Assembly (NCBI GenBank): GCA_016708765.1 | Contig: JADJFD010000006.1 | Location: forward strand, 153,234-217,233 | DNA length: 64,000 bases | Direction: 5' to 3' | Source: Chitinophagaceae bacterium | GTDB lineage: Bacteria > Bacteroidota > Bacteroidia > Chitinophagales > Chitinophagaceae | Shown: positions 46,797 through 55,750 of the stretch, piece by piece | Numbering within the stretch: the first letter of the stretch is position 1 | Layout of the letters: the number at the start of each line of letters is the position of its first letter | Translations under genes and position numbers: made by a program | Notes under the pieces: generated by a model | Told to the model about the DNA's origin: nothing | Database searches by the model: none | Seen by the model: only the letters and a program-made list of their open reading frames with translations

Positions 46797-49253
46797 ATGA
46801 GAAAGATTTTAACCATGCTGACAGTTGCTTTATCAGCATTAACCTTAACCAGCCAGGCGCAAACAAAAACTGGAAAAATTACCGGAACTGTAATAGATGG
46901 GAACACAAAAACAATCGAGTCTGCAACAATAACATTGCTAAAAGCAGCCGATTCTACAGTAGTAAAAATTAGTGTTGCCGATAAGACTGGAAAATATGTA
47001 TTTGAAGCTATTCCGGATGGTAAATACCTAGTATCAATTTCAGCGGTTGGACATGCCAAAGGATTTTCTGAACTAGTCGAAATAAACTCAATAAACACTT
47101 CAGTTAATTTAAAAACTATTGAATTGATTCCACAGGCTAAATCGTTGAACGCTGTTGTTATTACAACAAAGAAGCCTTTGATAGAACAAAAGGTTGATCG
47201 GATGATAGTGAATGTCGATGCTACTGTTACGAATGTAGGTACTACAGCATTGGAAGTGCTGGAAAAATCTCCTGGTATTAGTGTTGATAAAGATGGTAAT
47301 ATAAGTTTGAAAGGAAAACAGGGAGTACAAATATATATTGATGGACGACCTACTTACTTGGCCGGAGCCGATCTTGTAAATTATCTTACTAGTTTAAATA
47401 GTAGTCAGCTTGAGCAAATTGAAATAATGACGAACCCTCCAGCGAAGTACGAAGCATCGGGGAATAGTGGTATTATTAATATAAAAACGAAGAAGACAAA
47501 ACAATTTGGTTACAACGGAAGTAAATCTTCGACCTATAGCCAAGGTCGTTATCCTCGCTTTAATGAGTCCGTTAATTTTAACTATCGTAAGAATAAAGTA
47601 AATCTGTTTACCAACTTAAGCTATAATTCAAATCAGAATTTTAACGATATTAAAATCCAAAGAAAATTTATTGAAACTTCTACAAAAGAAGTTACGTCAC
47701 ATTTTGACCAGGAAACAAAACTAAAAAATGAAAATCAATCTTATTATGCAAAACTTGGAATGGACTATTCTGTTTCAAAGAAGACAACAATTGGTTTTGT
47801 TTTAACTGGTAACATTAATCCAAGCGAGTTTAAGAGTAATAGTGATGTATATATATCTGATCCAAATAGAAATCTGTTAAGTCGCACTTTAGCAAATTCA
47901 GGAAACAATACAAAATGGAAAAGCTACACAACGAATTTAAATTTCCGTCATGTATTTGATTCTTCTGGTAAAGAATTGACTGCAGATGTTGACTTTTTAA
48001 ATTATGGAAGAAAAAATTCTAATTCTCTTATCAATGCATATTACGATCCATTTGGGATTCCTTATATGAAAGCAGACACTTTATATGGAAACCTGCCCCA
48101 GGATATTGATATTCGTACTGCGAAATTTGATTATTTGCATCCATTAAAGAATGGTGCAAAATTTGAAGCTGGTGTGAAAACAAGTTTCGTTACAACTGAT
48201 AACGATGCTATTTATGATAGTCTGAATTATGGAATTAGAGTTAGGGATGTTAACAGAAGTAATCATTTTAAATATGATGAAAATGTAAATGCTGTTTACG
48301 TAAATTATAGCAGGCCTTTAAGTAAGAAAATTTTTGGGCAGTTTGGTTTGAGAGCTGAAAATACAAATGCAAAAGGAAACCAATTAACGACAGGTGAAAA
48401 ATTCAAGAGAAATTATACGCAACTTTTCCCGACAGCTTACTTCATGTACACTGCAAATGAGAAGAATAGTTTTGGATTGAATTATGGTCGTAGGATCAAC
48501 CGTCCCAATTATGAAGACTTAAATCCTTTTCTTGAATTTCTGGATAGGTATACGTATGAAAAAGGTAACCCCAATTTACGGCCACAGTTTTCGCATAATA
48601 TAGAATTGAGTCATACCTACAAAGGATTTATTACAACAACGTTGAACTATACGAATACTACGGATATTATAAATGAAGTGCTTGAACAATTCCCAGACAA
48701 AAACGAAACAGCGATTAAAAAAGAGAATATTGCGAAGCAGCAGCAATTTGGTATTGCCGTTAATGCGGGCGGAGAAATTAATAAATGGTGGAGTGCTAAT
48801 CTTTATGCAAACGTTTATAATAATAAATTTGAAGGAATCATTAATGGAGGATTTGAAACGATCAGTGCATCTACAGGACAATTCAATTTATCTAACCAGT
48901 TTAAGTTTGGAAAAACATGGGGTGCTGAATTGAGTGGCATTTACAGAACGCCGGGTATTGATGGGGTTTTTAGAATCGGTGGATTTGGAATGATGAACCT
49001 TGGAGTGAGTAGACAAGTATTAAAAGGTAAAGGTGCTTTACGTTTCAGTGTTCGGGATGTTTTGTGGTCACAAAAGATTGGTGGCACTATAAAATATGGA
49101 AATATAGATGCAGCCTTTCAACAGGTAAGAGATTCTAGGGTATTTAGTTTAAATTTCACTTACAGGTTCAATAAAGGTAAAGTCAATTCACAGAAAAGAA
49201 AAACTGGTGGTGCCGGTGATGAGCAGGATAGAATAAATACAGGTGGGAATTAA
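46797..49253 (+). CDS. TonB-dependent receptor-like outer-membrane protein (CarboxypepD_reg + plug + OMP_b-brl_3)
   Basis: 818 residues from the ATG at 46797, which begins the signal peptide 'MRKILTMLTVALSALTLTSQ'. An Ig-like CarboxypepD_reg domain ('GKITGTVIDGNTKTIESATI' to 'LKTIELIPQ') is followed by a plug ('GTTALEVLEKSPGISVDKDGN', 'VQIYIDGRPTYL', 'IEIMTNPPAKYEASG', 'GIINIKTKK') and a long beta barrel of the OMP_b-brl_3 type ('NRPNYEDLNPFLEFLDRYTY', 'GNPNLRPQFSHNIELS') ending in an aromatic strand. Substrate unknown; the SusC-type partner SusD is absent. Confidence 0.93.
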   Translation: MRKILTMLTVALSALTLTSQAQTKTGKITGTVIDGNTKTIESATITLLKAADSTVVKISVADKTGKYVFEAIPDGKYLVSISAVGHAKGFSELVEINSINTSVNLKTIELIPQAKSLNAVVITTKKPLIEQKVDRMIVNVDATVTNVGTTALEVLEKSPGISVDKDGNISLKGKQGVQIYIDGRPTYLAGADLVNYLTSLNSSQLEQIEIMTNPPAKYEASGNSGIINIKTKKTKQFGYNGSKSSTYSQGRYPRFNESVNFNYRKNKVNLFTNLSYNSNQNFNDIKIQRKFIETSTKEVTSHFDQETKLKNENQSYYAKLGMDYSVSKKTTIGFVLTGNINPSEFKSNSDVYISDPNRNLLSRTLANSGNNTKWKSYTTNLNFRHVFDSSGKELTADVDFLNYGRKNSNSLINAYYDPFGIPYMKADTLYGNLPQDIDIRTAKFDYLHPLKNGAKFEAGVKTSFVTTDNDAIYDSLNYGIRVRDVNRSNHFKYDENVNAVYVNYSRPLSKKIFGQFGLRAENTNAKGNQLTTGEKFKRNYTQLFPTAYFMYTANEKNSFGLNYGRRINRPNYEDLNPFLEFLDRYTYEKGNPNLRPQFSHNIELSHTYKGFITTTLNYTNTTDIINEVLEQFPDKNETAIKKENIAKQQQFGIAVNAGGEINKWWSANLYANVYNNKFEGIINGGFETISASTGQFNLSNQFKFGKTWGAELSGIYRTPGIDGVFRIGGFGMMNLGVSRQVLKGKGALRFSVRDVLWSQKIGGTIKYGNIDAAFQQVRDSRVFSLNFTYRFNKGKVNSQKRKTGGAGDEQDRINTGGN

Positions 49254-49293
49254 TTAAAAAGCCCATTTAACCATATTATTGAACATTCAGAAG

Positions 49294-49320
49294 AGTCCTG
49301 CATATGATGCAGGACTTTTT
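49294..49320 (+). terminator. Terminator of the receptor gene
   Basis: Stem AGTCCTGCAT / ATGCAGGACT followed by T; it runs straight into the TATATTTG box of yajQ. Confidence 0.85.
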
Positions 49321-49328
49321 TATATTTG
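49321..49328 (+). promoter_or_regulatory. -7 box of yajQ
   Basis: TATATTTG fits TAnnTTTG, 22 bases before the ATG; the -33 region would lie inside the preceding terminator stem. Confidence 0.4.
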
Positions 49329-49350
49329 CTATGAACCAAAACAAATTGTT

Positions 49351-49842
49351 ATGCCATCCTTTGATATAGTAAGTAAAGTAGATCCACAAGCCTTAGCGAA
49401 TGCAGTAAATGTTGTAACAAAAGAAATTACCAATCGCTTTGATTTTAAAGGAGCACATATTGTAATTGATCTTGACAAAAAGGAAAATGTTATAAAGCTT
49501 GAAACCGATGATGATATGAAAATGCGTCAGTTACTGGATGTGTTGATCAGCCGGGCACATAAGCAAGGGATTGCTCCTGAGGCTTTTGATGCCGCTAAAG
49601 AAGGAAGCCAGATTGGAAAGGCTTGGAAAAAGATTGTAAAAGTTAGAAATGGTCTTGCTCAGGAAGATGCCAAAAAAGTTGTCAAGTTGATTAAGGATGC
49701 CGGTTTGAAAGTTCAAGCTTCAATAAATGATGATTTAGTTAGAGTAACAGGTAAAAAAAGAGATGACTTGCAGCAAGTAATTGAACTCTGCACCAACGGC
49801 AATCTTGGAATTCCTTTACAATATGTGAATATGAGGGATTAA
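49351..49842 (+). CDS. yajQ: YajQ family nucleotide-binding protein
   Basis: 163 residues. 'MPSFDIVSKVDPQALANAVN', 'ITNRFDFKGAH', 'DDDMKMRQLLDVLISRAHKQGI', 'KVVKLIKDAGLKVQASI', 'DDLVRVTGKKRDDLQQVI' span the whole YajQ fold (two RNA-binding-like halves). Start at 49351 is chosen from the conserved N-terminus. YajQ proteins bind cyclic di-GMP in some species and assist in other regulation; here it is a single gene with its own promoter box. Confidence 0.94.
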   Translation: MPSFDIVSKVDPQALANAVNVVTKEITNRFDFKGAHIVIDLDKKENVIKLETDDDMKMRQLLDVLISRAHKQGIAPEAFDAAKEGSQIGKAWKKIVKVRNGLAQEDAKKVVKLIKDAGLKVQASINDDLVRVTGKKRDDLQQVIELCTNGNLGIPLQYVNMRD

Positions 49843-49998
49843 TTGCCTTCAAAACCTGCGGATAGCCTCGTTTTATGTGCATAATGGAGTGGAAAAGGAG
49901 TGTATATCAAAAGGATTAAAAATTTGGAAAACGGTATTTCAATAAAGTATATTTGATATACAACTGCACGAAGTTTTAGCAATAAAATGGAAGTGCTT

Positions 49999-50073
49999 GG
50001 AGGAACAGAAACCCGTCAAAAGGTGAAAGTAACTCTAGGAGAAACAGAAGCCCGTCAAACGGTGGAGTAGCTC
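49999..50073. repeat. Two imperfect 36/37-bp direct repeats
   Basis: GGAGGAACAGAAACCCGTCA... is repeated 39 bases later as GGAGAAACAGAAGCCCGTCA... with about 80% identity. The 486-base gap 49843-50328 holds these, a promoter for rpmE2 and no other gene that I can see. Confidence 0.6.
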
Positions 50074-50232
50074 CAGAAAGCATCGGGTAAGTAAACAAGA
50101 AGGCGCAAGCCGGAAAGTGAGCTAACTTGATGCTTTCATCTTTTAAGTCATTTGCTATTTCTTTCAATAAAGAATGGGCTAGTAGACCCTTATCTGTGTT
50201 CATCTGTGGCTAAAGATGTATTTTCTATATTA

Positions 50233-50264
50233 TTTGGCTGCAATCCTTTACAGGCTTATCTTTG
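50233..50264 (+). promoter_or_regulatory. Promoter of rpmE2
   Basis: TTTG (50233-50236), 20-base spacer, TATCTTTG (50257-50264): a near-ideal Bacteroidota promoter, with a leader of about 60 bases before the ATG. Confidence 0.75.
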
Positions 50265-50328
50265 CCGCCCAAAAATTATCTATTTATCTATACGGCAAAA
50301 TCCGTGTAGCCTTAAAAATCATCGAGTT

Positions 50329-50580
50329 ATGAAAAAAGGAATCCATCCCGATGCATATCGGACAGTAGTTTTCAAAGACATGAGTAACGGACATTCTTTC
50401 CTTAGCCGCTCCACAGCAGCTTCAAAAGAAACAGTAGCCTGGGAAGACGGTAATGAATATCCACTAATTAAGTTGGAGATTTCAAGCACTTCTCACCCTT
50501 TCTTTACAGGTAAGAATATGCTTGTAGATACTGCAGGTCGTATTGACAAGTTCAAGAAGAAATACGCAAAAAAGGCATAA
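50329..50580 (+). CDS. rpmE2: 50S ribosomal protein L31 type B
   Basis: 83 residues, 'MKKGIHPDAYRTVVFKDMSN' and 'HPFFTGKNMLVDTAGRIDKFKKKY'. The zinc-binding CxxC pair of type A L31 is absent, which identifies the zinc-independent type B form. Start at 50329; the open frame extends upstream without other good starts. Followed by a terminator. Confidence 0.95.
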   Translation: MKKGIHPDAYRTVVFKDMSNGHSFLSRSTAASKETVAWEDGNEYPLIKLEISSTSHPFFTGKNMLVDTAGRIDKFKKKYAKKA

Positions 50581-50655
50581 TATTATTAAATTGTGAAACT
50601 ACTCAGAACCTGGAAGTAACCGGGCAATGAGTTTGTTTTTCATGGCTATACTTTT

Positions 50656-50690
50656 GAACCTCCCGATTCTTCGGGAGGTTCTTTATTTTT
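50656..50690 (+). terminator. Terminator of rpmE2
   Basis: Stem GAACCTCCCGA / TCGGGAGGTTC with a short loop, then a T-rich stretch. Confidence 0.85.
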
Positions 50691-50704
50691 ACAACAATTG
50701 AATT

Positions 50705-51883
50705 ATGGATAAAATCATTTTCACCGAAGAGTTTTGCCAGCCGGAAAACCTCCATCCGTTTACCTTAACAAGGCAGATGCAGGATATCCGTGTTGGCATT
50801 TTAACCATCCGTCAAAAATGGGAGAAGATGCTTGGCTTGCCCTCTTTTGATAAGAAGGAAGATGATTATAAAGACTTGAGCCGTTCAGTAACAATGGACG
50901 AAGCAGCTGCAGAAAGTGTTTGCTTTATGATTCATGGAAATATACTGCCAACTCCTAAGTTAGTGAAGGCGATACAAATGTTGAAGGATGGTGAATTCAT
51001 TGCTGCTAAAAATGGGAATGGTATAGTTTATCGGTTTACAAAAAATGAAATTATAGAAAAGCATAAAATAAAAGTAGGCCAGGCGGTTACAATTAAAGAA
51101 GAAATAAAGTCAATTCAATTTCCATTTGATATTTTTCAACTAAATGACTGGGCTATTCGCCAGGATTTTGCACTGCTTACAAAAAAGCGAAAGTCTCAAC
51201 CTATTTCAAAAACTAATAAGGTAACAAAAGCGTCTCAGGTTTTTTTAGAGAAGGGAGCAAAGATGGAAAATTGTATCATCAATGCATTCACAGGACCAGT
51301 TTACATTGGAAAGAATGCAGAAATAATGGACGGCAGTATTATCCGTGGTCCGTTTGCTATGGGAGAGAAGGCATGTTTGAAGATGGGTGCTAAAGTTTAT
51401 GGAGCTACTACAGTTGGCCCTTACTGTGTGGCTGGTGGCGAAATTAAAAATTCTGTTTTGTTTGGTTACTCAAATAAAGCACATGATGGTTATCTTGGCG
51501 ATTCGGTAATCGGAGAGTGGTGCAATCTTGGAGCAGGCACAACTAATTCAAATATTAAAAACAATGCCAGCGAAGTGAAGATATGGACTCCGAAAGGACA
51601 AATGAATGTGGGTATTAAATGTGGTGTTATGATGGGAGATTATAGCCGGACAGCAATTAATACTTCCATAAATACAGGAACAGTGATTGGCGTTAGTTGT
51701 AATGTTTTTGGATCGGGTCTTACGCCAAAATATATCCCCAATTTTTCTTGGGGCAGCGAAGGCGTTAAGAGATATGAACTGGAAAAAGCATTACTGGATA
51801 TAGAAGACTGGAAACATTTAAAAGGAATGACGTTGTCGGATGATGAAAGAAGTGTTTTGAAATTTATATTTGATAAGTTTTAG
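50705..51883 (+). CDS. GlmU-like protein with left-handed beta-helix
   Basis: 392 residues. The N-terminal 'IIFTEEFCQPENLHPFTLTRQMQDIRVGILTIRQKWE' is the putative sugar-nucleotidyltransferase part found in the Bacteroidota GlmU-family proteins, and the second half is a left-handed beta-helix with hexapeptide repeats ('VYIGKNAEIMDGSIIRGPFAMGEKA', 'NLGAGTTNSNIKNN', 'GVMMGDYSRTAINTSI'). The reaction is uncertain: it lacks the GlmU-type nucleotide loop at the extreme N-terminus. Next to tpiA in the same direction. Confidence 0.82.
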   Translation: MDKIIFTEEFCQPENLHPFTLTRQMQDIRVGILTIRQKWEKMLGLPSFDKKEDDYKDLSRSVTMDEAAAESVCFMIHGNILPTPKLVKAIQMLKDGEFIAAKNGNGIVYRFTKNEIIEKHKIKVGQAVTIKEEIKSIQFPFDIFQLNDWAIRQDFALLTKKRKSQPISKTNKVTKASQVFLEKGAKMENCIINAFTGPVYIGKNAEIMDGSIIRGPFAMGEKACLKMGAKVYGATTVGPYCVAGGEIKNSVLFGYSNKAHDGYLGDSVIGEWCNLGAGTTNSNIKNNASEVKIWTPKGQMNVGIKCGVMMGDYSRTAINTSINTGTVIGVSCNVFGSGLTPKYIPNFSWGSEGVKRYELEKALLDIEDWKHLKGMTLSDDERSVLKFIFDKF

Positions 51884-51921
51884 TAAGTGCAATATAGAAT
51901 AAATAATAAAACAAACCATAA

Positions 51922-52683
51922 ATGAGAAAACAAATCGCTGCAGCAAACTGGAAAATGAATTGTACGTTTCAGCAAGGTGAAAAACTACTGGATGATATAC
52001 TTAGTGCTGAAATAGAATTAGCAAGCCATCAACTGGCAATTTTTGCAGTGCCTTATCCTTATTTGTTAATGACCAGAAGTGAAGTAGAAGAGGAACAGAA
52101 CTATTATGTAGCCGCTCAAAATTGCCACGATAAAAAATTTGGAGCTTATACCGGAGAAGTGTCTGCGGCCATGCTTCATTCTATGAATGTTAACTATTGT
52201 GTAATTGGTCATAGCGAAAGAAGAGAGTATAATGGCGAAACAAATGCCATGTTGGCTGATAAAGTTAATTTATGTTTTGAAAATTTTATAACACCATTGT
52301 TTTGTTGTGGCGAGCCGTTAAATATCCGTGAAGCCGGAACGCAAAACGATTATGTGGCTGTACAGTTGAAGGAATCATTGTTTCATTTACCTGCTGATAA
52401 GATAAAAAATATTGTAATTGCTTACGAACCGATTTGGGCCATCGGCACCGGCAAAACTGCCAGTACAGAACAGGCACAAGAAATACATCAGTATTTACGT
52501 TCAGTAATTGCTGGGCAATATGGTGAAGCTGTTGCTAATGAAATCCCTATTCTTTATGGAGGAAGTGTAAAAGCTAATAATGCAAAAGAGTTGTTTAGCT
52601 GTGCGGATGTTGATGGTGGTCTGGTAGGCGGGGCTTCTTTAGTTGCTGCCGACTTTATTGAAATCATCAAGGCGCTGAAATAG
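51922..52683 (+). CDS. tpiA: Triose-phosphate isomerase
   Basis: 253 residues. Substrate Asn/Lys in 'AANWKMNCT', catalytic His in 'CVIGHSERRE', catalytic Glu in 'IAYEPIWAIGTGKTAS', and phosphate-binding 'ILYGGSVKANNAKEL' and 'DGGLVGGASL'. Glycolytic interconversion of dihydroxyacetone-P and glyceraldehyde-3-P. Length is standard. 38 bases after the GlmU-like gene, so possibly in one transcript. Confidence 0.97.
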   Translation: MRKQIAAANWKMNCTFQQGEKLLDDILSAEIELASHQLAIFAVPYPYLLMTRSEVEEEQNYYVAAQNCHDKKFGAYTGEVSAAMLHSMNVNYCVIGHSERREYNGETNAMLADKVNLCFENFITPLFCCGEPLNIREAGTQNDYVAVQLKESLFHLPADKIKNIVIAYEPIWAIGTGKTASTEQAQEIHQYLRSVIAGQYGEAVANEIPILYGGSVKANNAKELFSCADVDGGLVGGASLVAADFIEIIKALK

Positions 52684-52770
52684 ATATCTTTTCAGGATAA
52701 GTTAGAATTAAACTGTTTACTTATTGCTGCACCTTATCATATTATTCTTATCAGGAAGAATCAGGCACTT

Positions 52771-53141
52771 TTGAGTTTCCTGAAGATAAGGGCAATTGTA
52801 AACGGTAAAGAAATTTATCCGCTATTAAATTCGAAACCAGTTTTAATACCTATTCAGCAAAATAATCCCCGACTGGTAATTACAGATGGCTATCATATTA
52901 CAAAATCTATGAAAATAAATTATCAGGAAGTTGATACATGTTGTTTTTTGAGATAAAATGTGCTATCAATGACCGGCAATTGATTCTGGGTTTTATTGTT
53001 TTGTCGGCATTTTATTTGTCTGGGTATTTAACAGGGATATTGATATTAAAGATTCTTAGCTTTTTACCAATGATCTATTTATTGGCCTTCTACTACTTGA
53101 GCAGAAAAGACTTTATTCGTATGGTGCCGGTTTCGAAATAA
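52771..53141 (+). CDS. Small membrane protein, unknown function (one break)
   Basis: Two overlapping frames, 52771-52956 and 52938-53141, together make one protein of about 123 residues if the T-run 52944-52949 gains one base. The first part is a soluble beta domain ('IRAIVNGKEIYPLLNSKPVLIPI', 'PRLVITDGYHITKS'), the second has two membrane segments ('ILGFIVLSAFYLSGYLTGILILKILSF', 'IYLLAFYYL'). The start is uncertain (TTG at 52771, no good ATG). Family not recognised. Confidence 0.55.
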
Positions 53142-53199
53142 CATTATATCGCTACTTAATTTTTGTAATCAAGTGTCACTGCTTTACTTTTATAACCTG

Positions 53200-54392
53200 A
53201 TGGAAAGGAAAAAGATACTTTGGCTATGCAGTTGGTATCCATCTAAAATGGATCCATTCAATGGCGACTTTATACAACGTCATGCAAGAGCAGCGGCTTT
53301 ATTTAATGACATTCATGTAATTCATGTTACTTATGATTATCCTAATGATGTGGAGAATTCGGGTCAGGAATTAAACAGTATCGGTCAGCTTTCGGAACAA
53401 ATAGTTTATTTCAAGAAAAAAAAGTCTTTAAAAGCAAAATTGACTAATCAGTTAAGATGGCTGGCTAATTATAAAAAAACAATTCGTAATTATATTATTA
53501 AGAATGGAAAGCCTGACCTTGTACATCTCCATGTGCCTATGAAGGCCGGTGTACTTGCACTTTGGATGAAAAAAAATTACAAAATATCTTATATAGTTAC
53601 TGAGCATTGGGGTATTTATAACCATATCGTTGAAGACAAGTATGCATCAAAGAGTATTGCTTTTAAAAAATATACAAAGAAAATTTTGAACGAGCTTCTA
53701 AGTTCATTTCTGTTAGTGATTACTTAGCAAAAGGGGTAAACAGACAGATATGTAAAAAGGATTATGTTGTAATACCTAATGCCGTTGATACTGATTTGTT
53801 CTATTATAAAGAAAAGGAGGCCTCCGCCTTCCGTTTTATTCATGTCTCTAATATGGTTCCATTAAAAAATGCAGAAGGCATTTTGCGAAGCTTTAAAAAT
53901 TTTATTCAACAAAATATAAATGCAGAACTTATAATGGTGGGAGATATTGGTCCTCAGATAAGAGACTATGCCCAAACTCTCAGCTTTCCTGCTGGAGCAA
54001 TAAAGTTTCTTGGAGAAATTCCATACACACAAGTGGCAGCCGAAATGCAAAAAGCCGATTGTTTATTATTGTTCAGTAATATTGAAAACTCTCCATGTGT
54101 TATTGGCGAAGCATTATGTTGCGGACTACCTGTAATTACCACAAATGTTGGAGGTATACCTGAATTGACAAGCGAATCAAATTCGTTACTTATAGAATCA
54201 AAAGATGAAGATGCTCTTACGCAGGCAATGCATGAAATGGTTGGAGGAATCAATAATTATAATAGAAAAAAAATAGCTGAAAATGCGATTAGCAAATTCA
54301 GCTATTCAGTTATTGGTAAACAAATAAATACTATGTACGAAGAAATAATTGCGTCAAAGAGTCAAAAACTAATTATTCCTGTAATTTTTTAA
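53200..54392 (+). CDS. GT4-type glycosyltransferase (one break)
   Basis: About 397 residues once the T-run 53684-53687 gains one base; without it the gene appears as two parts. Start at 53200 (MERKKILWLCSWYP) begins the GT-B N-domain: 'WLCSWYPSKMDPFNGDFIQRHARAAAL' and 'VHLHVPMKAGVLALWMKK' and 'IVTEHWGIY'. The C-domain has 'FIHVSNMVPLKNAEGILRSF', 'LIMVGDIG', and the family Glu loop 'NSPCVIGEALCCGLPVITTNVGGIPE' (EALxxGxP). Donor and acceptor unknown. Its 3' end overlaps the convergent ACBP gene by 20 bases. Confidence 0.9.
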
Positions 54393-54630
54393 CCAGTTCC
54401 ACATACGCTGTCATTGCATCGTCATTAGACTTTCCTTTTAAAGCAGCCCATGCATCATATTTGGCTTTAGCAACAAAGTCAAAAGGATTAGAAGGCGGTT
54501 CTGTATCAATATCTCCTACACTTCCTTGTTTATAAAGAGAATAAAGTTGTAGCAAGGTTTCGTTACTTGGTTTAGATGCTAAATTTTTGCTTTCTGCTGC
54601 CGCTTTTTCAAACTTTTCTTTTAGTTCCAT
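54373..54630 (-). CDS. Acyl-CoA-binding protein
   Basis: 85 residues, the normal size of ACBP. 'LLQLYSLYKQGSVGD', 'PFDFVAKAKYDAWAALKGKSNDDAMTAYVELVKKL' give the four-helix ACBP signature with the acyl-CoA-binding Tyr/Lys/Trp residues. Binds long-chain acyl-CoA in the cytoplasm. Common in Bacteroidota. Confidence 0.93.
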   Translation of the reverse strand: MELKEKFEKAAAESKNLASKPSNETLLQLYSLYKQGSVGDIDTEPPSNPFDFVAKAKYDAWAALKGKSNDDAMTAYVELVKKLQE

Positions 54631-54651
54631 ATTATTTATAGATTAAACTGA

Positions 54652-55680
54652 TTAGTTTCTTCTTGCATTGTCAATGAAAATAGTTTTTACTTGAGAGTTG
54701 CTTTGAATTGTTGTATAAAAATCATCAAGATAACTGGTCATTACTTTTCTAGCTTTTTCACTAAGTAAAGTAAAACTGTTAATCAGGTTGTAAATGCTCT
54801 CTTTTTTGTTTTTGAAAACAGTTAAAATAGATTGTATTTCTTCAAGTGATCTTGGGAAACCCCTATAAACTCTTTCTGTAACTTTTTCAGTTCCAATTAC
54901 TTCATTTGGTATAGCATAGCTGGCATCCACAAGACCGCAATAATCGAAATCATATGCTACAGGGTAAGGCAAGGCAGCGTCGTTTTTCCGATCAAAAATG
55001 AGCTTAATATTCTGGTTATTGGGTACAGACCAGTCCGTATTACCAATAAAATATTCAAAAATGGATACCATTGTCATCAACTCTCTGTCTGTAGATTCAG
55101 TTAGGTAAGGCGGATGATCTTTTTTCTTACATCCATTTCTTCTGGCCATTTCGCCATCGTCTTCTAATAGAAATGCATGTTGGGTAAATGGTTTATTCTT
55201 ACCACTAGCATCTTCATAGTTTATATTTAATAACCTAACTCTGAAACTTTTATTCTCCAGCAGGTTATATATTTTATAAATTAGAAATTCTTTAAAAAGT
55301 AATTCTTCGTCTCCTGATTTTGGCCCACAGCTTATTACTAATTTTAATTTGCCAAGGTTATTTAATGCTGAGCCGGGTGAACGGAAGTTCATCATAATTG
55401 GAGGTATGCGGCAATTCTCTCTGCGAAACTTTCCTCTAGCCCCAACGGCAACTTTTTCAGTTACTTCTGTTTTATCAGGAAATTTCATTTTTACAGTACC
55501 TTCTTGAAAAACATCATCACCTTTTTGTCTTTGGAGGCCTCTTATATCCGTAGTCAAGGTCATTTCAATAATGTCCTCATCAGTAAAAAATTTCAGACTG
55601 TCGATTGGTGTTTTTTGTGCACTGCTACTGAGTGAAAAAAGCAGGACAATAGTGCAAAAAAAGAAACTAAACTTTTTCAT
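54652..55680 (-). CDS. Exported protein with CotH/atypical-kinase-like pattern, unknown function
   Basis: Start at 55680 gives 'MKKFSFFFCTIVLLFSLSSS' (cleavage after SAQ). About 342 residues. The segment 'FEYFIGNTDWSVPNNQNIKLIF' followed by 'PVAYDFDYCGLVDASYA' has the spacing of the catalytic His/Asp...Asn and the metal-binding Asp in CotH/Fam20-type kinases (GN-x-D-...-N and DFD). 'RRENCRIPPIMMNF' is conserved in similar Bacteroidota proteins. A kinase role is inference only. Downstream is ACBP, upstream the PafA-like gene, all on the minus strand. Confidence 0.6.
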   Translation of the reverse strand: MKKFSFFFCTIVLLFSLSSSAQKTPIDSLKFFTDEDIIEMTLTTDIRGLQRQKGDDVFQEGTVKMKFPDKTEVTEKVAVGARGKFRRENCRIPPIMMNFRSPGSALNNLGKLKLVISCGPKSGDEELLFKEFLIYKIYNLLENKSFRVRLLNINYEDASGKNKPFTQHAFLLEDDGEMARRNGCKKKDHPPYLTESTDRELMTMVSIFEYFIGNTDWSVPNNQNIKLIFDRKNDAALPYPVAYDFDYCGLVDASYAIPNEVIGTEKVTERVYRGFPRSLEEIQSILTVFKNKKESIYNLINSFTLLSEKARKVMTSYLDDFYTTIQSNSQVKTIFIDNARRN

Positions 55681-55750
55681 AACTAAGAGTTTTGTGGTTA
55701 TGTAGAAATTGATTTTGAATATACAAAACATTTAAGAATTTACGGTTCTT

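Noticed and set aside
49976..50203. 75-residue minus-strand frame with repeated 'PFDGLLFL/PFDGFLFL'
   Set aside because: It comes from the two direct repeats and has no start context or family; more likely chance.
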